From NCBI GenBank assembly GCA_039680625.1, contig JBDKSN010000052.1, positions 1-10,830 of the forward strand: 10,830 bases of DNA, in the 5' to 3' direction. The DNA comes from JAAYDS01 sp039680625 (GTDB lineage Bacteria; Chloroflexota; Anaerolineae; UBA1429). Every line of letters begins with the position of its first letter. The first letter of the stretch is position 1. Positions 1 through 5,867 of the stretch are shown here, piece by piece. The notes under the pieces are model-generated. The model made no database searches. It worked only from the letters and a program-made list of their open reading frames with translations, and had not been told where the DNA came from. The position numbers and the translations under genes are program-made.

Positions 1-1
1 G

Positions 2-289
2 GTGCTGGCGTTGATCAGCCTGGTGGGCCTCCTCGTCACCGGCTTGTTGCTCGCACGGCGGTCGGCGCTGTGGCATGGGTTGGGCAGCGTCGCGTACACC
101 TATTCGGCGGTGCTCACGGCCAAGCAAGTGCTGACGGTGGCCGCACTGGCCATCACGGGCGCCCTCGGGACGCGCCGCGCACGGCTGGCCGGGCCGTGGT
201 TGGCCGCCTGCATCGTGCTCGGCGTGTTGTTGTTGGCGCTGGGCGCCCTGGCCGCCCAGCTCGATGTCGCCTGTGTGATTCCGCGCTAG
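2..289 (+). CDS. C-terminal part of a polytopic membrane protein (possibly CopD-like), cut by the window edge
   Basis: Frame 2 is open from the first bases to TAG at 287-289, giving 95 visible residues. Three hydrophobic stretches can be seen: about residues 1-18, 36-54 and 65-85. They are separated by short Arg-rich turns (ARRSALWHG; TRRARLAG), as expected for a helical inner-membrane protein with positively charged cytoplasmic loops. The pattern of a small polar turn, then TYSAVLTAK, then a hydrophobic helix recalls the end of CopD/YcnJ-type copper-resistance membrane domains, but no metal-binding residues are visible and the resemblance is weak. The GTG at position 2 is the first possible start in frame; the gene most likely begins upstream of the window. 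It converges on the amidohydrolase gene with only 16 bases between them and no clear terminator hairpin. It could equally be an unrelated DUF membrane protein. Confidence 0.5.
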   Translation: MLALISLVGLLVTGLLLARRSALWHGLGSVAYTYSAVLTAKQVLTVAALAITGALGTRRARLAGPWLAACIVLGVLLLALGALAAQLDVACVIPR

Positions 290-305
290 GCGCGCTCAGG
301 CCTGC

Positions 306-1115
306 TTAGGCCAGCCCCAAGAAGCGCAGCGCGTTCTCGCCCAGCCAGCGGCGCTCGGTGTCGGCCGAGGCGCCTAGTTCGCTATGCAAGATGCGCCGGT
401 CGCCGTGGAGCACGCGGCGGCCATATTCGCCCACCTCGTTGCCCGTGGCATCGCTGCCCCAGAGCATGTGCTCGTGCCCGGCATAGCACAGCGTCTTGCG
501 TAGCGCGTCGGTGCGCCAGGCGGGCGGCGTGCCGGGGGTGGTGTCGATCCACATCTGTGGCTCGGCGTGATCCTCATCGTGCAACGCGCGAAAGCGCCCA
601 TACACCGCCAGGCACTCGTCGACCCACGGCCACGAGATGTGGGCCAGCGCAAAGCGCACCTTGGGAAAGTGCAGCAGCGGCTCGTAGAACACGGGCCGGC
701 AAAAGCGCGAGCTGTCGCCGTGCAGGAACAGGATCCCCGAGTGAAAGAGCAACGGCACGCCCAGCTCGCCGGCCTTCTCATACACGGGGAACACTGCCTC
801 GTCTGACGGGTACCAGTGGTTGGGGATCATCTTGATGCCCTTGGCGCCGTGATCCACGGCGTAGGCCAGCTCGTCGACGGCGCCCGGCAGCGTAGGCTCG
901 ATCCAGGCAAAGGGCAGGATACGGTCGGGCGCCTCGGCGGCCAGGGCCAGCACAAAGTCGGTGGCCTCGCGCATCTCCCAGCAGCGAGCGGTCTCCTCGG
1001 TGTGCGGCGGTGGCGCAAACAGGCAGCACTTGTCGATGCCGGCGGCGTCTAGCCCGGCCACCACCGCGCCGGCCGTCTCTTGCCCAAAGGCGTGCACGTG
1101 GATGTCGATGATCAT
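306..1115 (-). CDS. Amidohydrolase-family metal-dependent hydrolase (Amidohydro_2, TIM barrel)
   Basis: The 269-residue product has the layout of the amidohydrolase-related family (Amidohydro_2), which includes 2-pyrone-4,6-dicarboxylate lactonases and ACMSD-like decarboxylases. The N-terminal strand carries the HxH metal motif (H6, H8 in DIHVHAF). Further barrel-end residues are K95 in GIKMI, H125 in LLFHSG, H159 in ALAHIS and D222 in WGSDA, which match the usual His/His/Asp positions in this fold. Members hydrolyse or decarboxylate small cyclic or aromatic acids with a divalent metal in the cytoplasm; the substrate here cannot be told. ATG at 1115-1113 is chosen because AGGAGG lies 4 bases upstream (complement of 1120-1125) and the HxH motif follows at once. 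The gene is divergent from the Gfo/Idh oxidoreductase gene, so the two may share regulation or a pathway. The length is normal and the gene looks intact. Confidence 0.9.
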   Translation of the reverse strand: MIIDIHVHAFGQETAGAVVAGLDAAGIDKCCLFAPPPHTEETARCWEMREATDFVLALAAEAPDRILPFAWIEPTLPGAVDELAYAVDHGAKGIKMIPNHWYPSDEAVFPVYEKAGELGVPLLFHSGILFLHGDSSRFCRPVFYEPLLHFPKVRFALAHISWPWVDECLAVYGRFRALHDEDHAEPQMWIDTTPGTPPAWRTDALRKTLCYAGHEHMLWGSDATGNEVGEYGRRVLHGDRRILHSELGASADTERRWLGENALRFLGLA

Positions 1116-1145
1116 CAGCCCTCCTGGTCCTTGCAGATTGTGCCC

Positions 1146-1174
1146 AGTCTAGCGCGAGCTGCTAAGTGGGGCAA
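1146..1174 (-). promoter_or_regulatory. Predicted sigma70-type promoter for the amidohydrolase gene
   Basis: Read on the minus strand: TTGCCC (complement of 1169-1174), a 17-bp spacer, then TAGACT (complement of 1146-1151). Each hexamer matches the sigma70 consensus at 4 of 6 bases. The predicted transcript start is near 1139, giving a leader of about 24 bases before the ATG at 1115. Found by eye. Confidence 0.5.
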
Positions 1175-1181
1175 GGTGGCC

Positions 1182-1210
1182 TTGACGCCGCCCGGCAGAC
1201 GCGGCATAGT
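1182..1210 (+). promoter_or_regulatory. Predicted sigma70-type promoter for the Gfo/Idh oxidoreductase gene
   Basis: TTGACG (1182-1187), a 17-bp spacer and CATAGT (1205-1210). The -35 box matches consensus at 5 of 6 bases and the -10 at 4 of 6. The predicted start is near 1217, about 48 bases before the ATG. The -35 box stands 7 bases from the -35 box of the opposing amidohydrolase promoter. Confidence 0.5.
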
Positions 1211-1227
1211 GGGCAGTGTAATCTGGT

Positions 1228-1245
1228 GTGGCCAGTGTCGGCCAC
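1228..1245. promoter_or_regulatory. Inverted repeat in the leader of the Gfo/Idh gene (operator or RNA hairpin candidate)
   Basis: Perfect 6-bp arms GTGGCC (1228-1233) and GGCCAC (1240-1245) flank a 6-base centre. The repeat lies just after the predicted transcript start and 7 bases before the ribosome-binding site (AGGGAGG, 1252-1258). This position suits a repressor operator or a small hairpin affecting translation. No regulator gene is visible nearby, so the role is inferred from position only. Confidence 0.35.
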
Positions 1246-1264
1246 TAGAACAGGGAGGTACATC

Positions 1265-2308
1265 ATGCGCAAGTTCCGAGTCGGCATCGTCGGCCTCGAT
1301 CACTGGTATGCGGGCCTCGAGACCATGCAGCAATTGCAGGGGCACCCGCGGGCCGAGTTGGTCACCGTGGCGCACCGCGACCTGGCGCACGCGCGCGAGG
1401 CCATCGAGAAGGCCGGCGCTGTGCCCACCGATGACTATGCGTCGGTGGTCGCGCGAGACGACCTCGATATCATCGTCACCGCCTGCCCCACGTCAGAGAA
1501 CGGCGCGTTGGTGTGCCAGGCGGCGCGCTCGGGCAAACACGTGCTCAGCGTCAAGCCCTATGCGCTCAACCTCTGCGAGGCCCAGGCCATCGCGAGCGCC
1601 GTCAAGGCGGGCGGCGTGCACTTCATGAGCTTTGACTCGCTGTATCGCGTCAACCCGCTCACCAACCTCTACAAGCAGTGGCTGGCCGAGGGGCGCTTGG
1701 GCGAGCCGGTGTCGGTGTTTGCGCTGATGCGCAGCGTCTTGCCCGACCAGGTCTGGCCCGAGGTGCACGGTCGCACCTGGTGGCTCGACCCCACCAAGAT
1801 GTTCGGCGGCGGCTGGGTCGACCACGCCATCTATCAGATCGACCAGCTGCGCTATCTGTTCAACAGCGAGGTGGTGCGTGTCAGCGGAGAGGTGGCCAAC
1901 CGCAAGCACAAGGGCGAGCCGCTCGAGGACTATGGCTCGGCGAACATCGTCTTTGGCAACGGCGCGGTGGCCAGCATCGAGGTCACCTGGACGGCCGAGC
2001 CGCAGGGCTTTATGCAGGCCTTCCATCTGGTGTGCACCAAGGCACAGATCATCAGCCAGCCCGCGTTGGCCGAGAACGCGCCCTTTAGCGGGCCGCAGCT
2101 GTTCAAGGTCGAGTATGGCGACCAGGCCGGCTGGCAGACCATCGCCGCTCCCGGCCGCGATGAGGGCCAGTCGCTGTTCGACCATCTGCTCGACGTCATC
2201 GAGGGCAAAGCCGAGCCGGTGGCCACGGCCTATGACTCGTTCAAAAACCTGCAGGCCTGCCTGGCCTTTTACGAGGCGGCCAAGACCCACACCGTCGTGC
2301 AGCTCTAG
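1265..2308 (+). CDS. Gfo/Idh/MocA-family oxidoreductase lacking the usual catalytic histidine
   Basis: The 347-residue product has the two-domain layout of this family: a Rossmann NAD(P) domain (about residues 1-120) with GIVGLDHW at 7-14, and an alpha/beta C-terminal domain (about 125-345). Relatives oxidise or reduce sugars, inositols and sugar derivatives. ATG at 1265 is chosen over a longer open frame beginning at 1166 because AGGGAGG (1252-1258) sits just upstream and the Rossmann strand starts at residue 4. Two family motifs are altered. The EKP motif reads VKP (V96-K97-P98): the lysine is kept, the glutamate is lost. The DxGxHxxD motif reads DHAIYQID (D186-D193), with Y190 where the catalytic histidine normally stands; H187 is close by. 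It may be a divergent or non-canonical oxidoreductase, or H187 may take over. The gene is single, driven by its own divergent promoter and followed by a hairpin terminator. Confidence 0.92.
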   Translation: MRKFRVGIVGLDHWYAGLETMQQLQGHPRAELVTVAHRDLAHAREAIEKAGAVPTDDYASVVARDDLDIIVTACPTSENGALVCQAARSGKHVLSVKPYALNLCEAQAIASAVKAGGVHFMSFDSLYRVNPLTNLYKQWLAEGRLGEPVSVFALMRSVLPDQVWPEVHGRTWWLDPTKMFGGGWVDHAIYQIDQLRYLFNSEVVRVSGEVANRKHKGEPLEDYGSANIVFGNGAVASIEVTWTAEPQGFMQAFHLVCTKAQIISQPALAENAPFSGPQLFKVEYGDQAGWQTIAAPGRDEGQSLFDHLLDVIEGKAEPVATAYDSFKNLQACLAFYEAAKTHTVVQL

Positions 2309-2330
2309 CTGCGCCGTCGATCCACCATCG

Positions 2331-2376
2331 CCGCCACGGAGCGCGCCCTCAGGCCGCCCCGTGGCGGTTTGTGCTT
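2331..2376 (+). terminator. Hairpin terminator after the Gfo/Idh gene, in the convergent gap with pepF
   Basis: A perfect 9-bp stem, CCGCCACGG (2331-2339) with CCGTGGCGG (2359-2367), encloses a 19-base loop that can itself fold a small 3-bp GCC/GGC stem. It is followed by TTTGTGCTT (2368-2376), a partly T-rich tail on the plus strand. The minus-strand tail is not T-rich, so it probably works mainly for the rightward gene. Confidence 0.7.
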
Positions 2377-2379
2377 GGG

Positions 2380-4185
2380 TCAGGAGGCGAGCAGCGCCTC
2401 GAGCCGGTCGATGAGGCTGTTGAGATAGTCGAACGCCTCTTGGATCGGCTGCGGCGTGGACATATCGACACCCGCCTTGGCCAGCGCGTCGAGGGGATAC
2501 ACCGAGCTGCCGCTCCGCAAAAAGCCCAGGTAGGCGTCGACCGCGCCCGCCTCGCCGGCCACGATGCGGTTGCACAGCGCCCGCGCCGCCGAGATGCCCG
2601 TCATGTACTGGTACACGTAGAATCCCGCGTAGAGATGCGTCGAGAACTCGGCCCAGGTGCGGCCGACGCGCTCGCGCTCAAAGACCACCTCGCCGCCAAA
2701 CGCCTCGCCGAACAGGTCGGCCAGCACCGCATTCATCGTGTCCGCCGAGAGGGCGTCGCCCCGCTCGATGCGCGTGTGCGTCTCTAGCTCAAAGCGCGCC
2801 AACGTGGGCATGAGGAAAAAGTAGCGGTAATAGTTCGACAGCGCCTCTTCGAGCAGCCCCAGCTGGTAATCGCGGCTGGGCAGCGTCTGGAAGAGATAGT
2901 CGCGCACCATGGCCTGGTTCACGTTCGAGGCGACCTCGGCCACAAAGATAGAATAGTCGCAATAGACGATGGGCTGAGTCTGCCAGGTGAGATACGAGTG
3001 CATCGAGTGGCCCAGCTCGTGCGCCAGCGTGCTCAGGCTCTCGATGTCATCCGTATAGCTCATCAGGATGAGCGGGTGGGTGCCCGGCGCGCCGCTCGAA
3101 AAAGCACCGGCCGTCTTGCCGCGCGTGGGATAGACGTCGACCCAGTTCTGGTGCAGCAGGCCATCGCGCGCCGTGTCGACATACTCCTTGCCCAGGGGCG
3201 CCAGGCCCGCGCAGATCCACTTGACGGCCTGCTCATAGGGCACCAGGGGCTTGCTCTGCGTCAGGGGCGCGCGCAAGTCGTACCAGTGCAGCTCGTCGAG
3301 GCCCATGGCCTGGCGGCGCACCCGCCAGTAGCGGTGCAGCACGGGCAGGTTGCGCACAAAGGTGCCCAGTACGTTGTGATACACCTCGGTCGGGATATAG
3401 TTGGCGGCCAGGGCGGCCGCGAGCGAGCTGTCAAAGCGCCGCGCCCGCGCCAGGAACCAGTCTCGCTTGACGCCAAAGGCCATGCACGCGGCCATGGTGT
3501 TCTCGTGCGCCGCGTGGGCATTGGTATAGCTGAGATAGGCGCTGCGCCGCGTGATGCGGTCGGGCGCGGTGACCAGGGCATCGTACGTGCCCTGGGTGAC
3601 CTCGAACTCTTGGCCGGTCGACGAGACCGCCGGCGCAAAGGTGAGGTCGGCGTTGGCCAGCACACTGTGGATGTTGCTGCCGCTCTGGAGCACATCGAGC
3701 GACTGGCCCAGCACCTCTTCGACCTCGGCCGAGCGGATGTGCGGCGCCTGCCGAGCCAGCTCGTCAAAGCGGTGGGCAAAGCGCGCCAGACGCGGCTCTT
3801 GCTCCGCCCAGCTCTGGAGCGTGTCGGGGCCGATGGCCAGCAGCTCCGGCTCGGCAAAAGAGGCGGCTGCGGTCAGCTCGGCGTGGAGGCCGATGGCCAT
3901 CGACTCGCGCGCCGCGGCCGCCTGGTCAGACGTGTCCACGGCGTACTGGCTGCTGGCATAGACATAGACCATCCCCAGCCGCTTGCCCAGCTGTTCAGAG
4001 AACTCGAGCCAGTCGGCGGTGACGGCCGGCGACTCGGCCAGGCGCCCGCGGTAGCGCTCGATGGTGGCGATGTCGGCGCGCAGGGCCTGTAGCTCGGCCA
4101 ACCACGCCTCGTCGGACGGAAAGATGTGCGTCAAGTCCCACTTGAACCGGGGCGCGACCTGGTCGCGCGTCAATACCTGTTGCAC
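2380..4185 (-). CDS. pepF: Oligoendopeptidase F, M3-family zinc metallopeptidase
   Basis: The 601-residue product has the usual length of PepF-type M3 peptidases, cytoplasmic enzymes that trim oligopeptides. The N-terminal helical region (about residues 1-200, with FKWDLTHIFPSDEAW near the start, typical of PepF) leads into the M3 catalytic domain (about 205-590). The zinc motif HELGH is at 389-393, so H389 and H393 are zinc ligands and E390 is the catalytic base; E417 in FVAEVASN is the third ligand. Near the C-terminus, FYVYQYMTGISAA matches the conserved Tyr-rich substrate-binding segment. The start is GTG at 4185-4183, supported by GAGGAG seven bases upstream; no in-frame ATG fits. It follows the serine hydrolase gene on the same strand after a 93-base gap, so the two may be partly co-transcribed. 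No defect is visible. Confidence 0.94.
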   Translation of the reverse strand: MQQVLTRDQVAPRFKWDLTHIFPSDEAWLAELQALRADIATIERYRGRLAESPAVTADWLEFSEQLGKRLGMVYVYASSQYAVDTSDQAAAARESMAIGLHAELTAAASFAEPELLAIGPDTLQSWAEQEPRLARFAHRFDELARQAPHIRSAEVEEVLGQSLDVLQSGSNIHSVLANADLTFAPAVSSTGQEFEVTQGTYDALVTAPDRITRRSAYLSYTNAHAAHENTMAACMAFGVKRDWFLARARRFDSSLAAALAANYIPTEVYHNVLGTFVRNLPVLHRYWRVRRQAMGLDELHWYDLRAPLTQSKPLVPYEQAVKWICAGLAPLGKEYVDTARDGLLHQNWVDVYPTRGKTAGAFSSGAPGTHPLILMSYTDDIESLSTLAHELGHSMHSYLTWQTQPIVYCDYSIFVAEVASNVNQAMVRDYLFQTLPSRDYQLGLLEEALSNYYRYFFLMPTLARFELETHTRIERGDALSADTMNAVLADLFGEAFGGEVVFERERVGRTWAEFSTHLYAGFYVYQYMTGISAARALCNRIVAGEAGAVDAYLGFLRSGSSVYPLDALAKAGVDMSTPQPIQEAFDYLNSLIDRLEALLAS

Positions 4186-4217
4186 GATGCGACTCCTCTA
4201 TAGGTTCCTGCGCCTAT

Positions 4218-4236
4218 ACCCGCGTCGACGCCGGGT
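4218..4236. promoter_or_regulatory. Inverted repeat upstream of pepF (operator candidate)
   Basis: A perfect 10-bp palindrome GCGTCGACGC (4222-4231) is flanked by ACCC (4218-4221) and, after one extra base, GGGT (4233-4236). It sits 33 bases upstream of the pepF GTG. On the minus strand it is followed by TATAGG, a possible -10 box (complement of 4213-4218), but no good -35 box stands at the right distance. No T-tract follows, so it is less likely to be a terminator for the upstream hydrolase gene. Confidence 0.3.
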
Positions 4237-4278
4237 TCAGCGCGATGGCGGTGTTCTCGTATTAAGGCAACGGCTCCC

Positions 4279-5736
4279 TCAGGTCCGGTGCCCCTCGATG
4301 GGCGGCCACTCGGTCGGCCCAAACGACACGTTGACTCTGCCCGCGACGGTCACGCCGCCCTCGCGCAGATGGCAGGTGAGGGTGACCAGGAACGGCGTCT
4401 CGTAGAAACACAGGCGCAGCACATAGGTCGACGGATCGGCCCAGGCGCCGCTGGCCTTGACGGGCGGCATGGGCAGCGACTGCCGCGATGGCGAATAGTC
4501 GTGCGTCTTGCGCACCGTCACCTCGCCCTCTTGCCACACGCCGGGGGCGCAGGCTAGTTGGGCGACGGCCTCGTTGGTCACCAGACGGATGGCCGCGCCG
4601 CGCCGCTGGAAGCGGAAGGTGAGCGACTTGAGTCCATACTCGTTGGCATCGAGGCGATAGCGCCCGCTGAGAGCGCGCCCCTGTGGCGAGGCGGCCTCGC
4701 CCTGCTGCGGAGCGATGGCTCGCTCGGCCAACAGGGTGTGCAGAGCGGCCTGCGCAGGGGCATCCTCGGGCAGGGGCGCGGGCGCCATGGCGGGCAGGAG
4801 GTGCTCCCACACCAAGTCGAGCACGGCCTGCATATCGCTGATGCCGCTGGTGATGGCCAACACGGCATCCTGCGCGGGCATGACCACGCAGTACTGGCCA
4901 AAGGCGCCATCGCCGCGATAGGCGCCGTGGCGGCAGCGCCAGAACTGGTAGCCATAGCCCTGCTGCCAGTCGGGGTTAGCCTGCGAAGAGTTGTCTGAGT
5001 GAGCCGCGGTGGCCTCTTCGACCCAGCTCTCGGGCAAGAGGCGTTGCCCGCGCCAGACGCCCTTTTGCAGATACAGCTGCCCAAAGCGGGCGATGTCCTC
5101 GGTGCGCACGGCGAGGCCAAAGCCACCGGCATTGACGCCCTTGGGGCAGCTCTCCCACGTGGCGCCGGTCACGCCCAGTGGCTCGAACAGCCGCGGGGTG
5201 AGGTACTCTAGCAGCGTCTGGCCGGTGAGCCGCTGCACGATGGCCGAGCACATGTAGGTGGCGCCGGTGTTGTAGAGAAAGTGGCTCCCCGGCGCGAACC
5301 TCACGGGCCGCGCCAAAAAGGCGCGCGCCCAGTCGCCGTCGCGCCGCGAGACCATATAGCCGAGCGTGTCTTCCGCGTGGCCCGTATTCATGCTCAACAG
5401 GTGCCGTACGCGCATGGCGGCCAGGTTGCGGCTCACGCGGCGCGGCGCCTCGTCGGGGAAGAACGAGAGTACGGGGTCGTCGACGGTGAGCCGACCCTCG
5501 GCGACGGCCAGGCCGACGGCCGTCGAGGTGAACGACTTGCTCAGCGAAAAGAGCATGTGTCGCCGTTCGGGCGCATAGGGCGCCCACCAGGCTTCAGCGG
5601 CCACCTGGCCGTGACGCAGGAGCATGAACGAATGCAGCCCGCCGACGCGCTCCTCGGTGCCCTCGATAAAGGACTGGATCGCGCGCGAGTCGATGCCGAC
5701 CGACTCGGGAGTGCAACGGGGCAAAGGGGATTCCAT
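4279..5736 (-). CDS. Serine hydrolase of the class C beta-lactamase/esterase fold
   Basis: The 485-residue product belongs to the Beta-lactamase (Pfam) serine hydrolase superfamily, which covers esterases, D-aminopeptidases and DD-peptidases as well as AmpC. The catalytic SxxK is S64-L-S-K67 in MLFSLSKSF. The second motif is Y155-N-T in FLYNTGATY, where AmpC has YxN. The third-motif region reads GDGAFGQ (275-281) in place of KTG, as in many esterase-like members. An additional C-terminal region (about 300-485) follows the catalytic domain, probably a separate beta-rich domain. No signal peptide or lipobox is seen, so it is probably cytoplasmic; that and the non-AmpC third motif argue against a role as a resistance beta-lactamase. 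The open frame extends to 5865, but ATG at 5736 is preferred: GAGAGGAGG lies just upstream and the extension would run through the promoter. The gene is divergent from the SDR operon. Confidence 0.9.
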   Translation of the reverse strand: MESPLPRCTPESVGIDSRAIQSFIEGTEERVGGLHSFMLLRHGQVAAEAWWAPYAPERRHMLFSLSKSFTSTAVGLAVAEGRLTVDDPVLSFFPDEAPRRVSRNLAAMRVRHLLSMNTGHAEDTLGYMVSRRDGDWARAFLARPVRFAPGSHFLYNTGATYMCSAIVQRLTGQTLLEYLTPRLFEPLGVTGATWESCPKGVNAGGFGLAVRTEDIARFGQLYLQKGVWRGQRLLPESWVEEATAAHSDNSSQANPDWQQGYGYQFWRCRHGAYRGDGAFGQYCVVMPAQDAVLAITSGISDMQAVLDLVWEHLLPAMAPAPLPEDAPAQAALHTLLAERAIAPQQGEAASPQGRALSGRYRLDANEYGLKSLTFRFQRRGAAIRLVTNEAVAQLACAPGVWQEGEVTVRKTHDYSPSRQSLPMPPVKASGAWADPSTYVLRLCFYETPFLVTLTCHLREGGVTVAGRVNVSFGPTEWPPIEGHRT

Positions 5737-5769
5737 AGGGCCTCCTCTCGATGCGTGCAAACTGGCCGC

Positions 5770-5799
5770 ATAGTAGCGCAAAGCGCCGACGGCGGTCAA
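5770..5799 (-). promoter_or_regulatory. Predicted sigma70-type promoter for the serine hydrolase gene
   Basis: On the minus strand: TTGACC (complement of 5794-5799), an 18-bp spacer and TACTAT (complement of 5770-5775). The -35 box matches consensus at 5 of 6 bases and the -10 at 4 of 6. The predicted start is near 5763, about 27 bases before the ATG at 5736. This also supports the shorter start, since the longer reading frame would begin upstream of the promoter. Confidence 0.5.
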
Positions 5800-5806
5800 C
5801 GCTCGC

Positions 5807-5835
5807 TTGCCTGCGGCGCGGCTGGCCGCTATCAT
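5807..5835 (+). promoter_or_regulatory. Predicted sigma70-type promoter for the SDR-nitroreductase-methyltransferase operon
   Basis: TTGCCT (5807-5812), a 17-bp spacer and TATCAT (5830-5835); the -10 box matches consensus at 5 of 6 bases. The spacer holds an inverted repeat GCGGC-TG-GCCGC (5818-5829) that could be bound by a repressor. The predicted start is near 5842, about 26 bases before the ATG. Confidence 0.5.
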
Positions 5836-5867
5836 CAGGCCAGGTTTCGCGGTAGAAAGGAGCATCC

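Noticed and set aside
290..305. AGGCC repeats between the converging membrane-protein and amidohydrolase genes as a terminator
   Set aside because: Only GGCC four-base palindromes are present, with no stable stem or T-tract.
1493..2575. 360-residue open frame on the minus strand across the Gfo/Idh gene and the end of pepF
   Set aside because: It is antisense to a clear family protein, runs through the terminator and into pepF, and its Arg/Gly/Leu-rich composition has no recognisable motif; such frames are expected in G+C-rich coding DNA.
2998..4092. 364-residue open frame on the plus strand within pepF
   Set aside because: It lies wholly antisense to the zinc peptidase gene, with no domain and no fitting ribosome-binding site; its composition is typical of a shadow frame.
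5737..5865. 43-residue N-terminal extension of the serine hydrolase
   Set aside because: It would run through the predicted promoter and lacks its own ribosome-binding site; ATG 5736 has a strong one.
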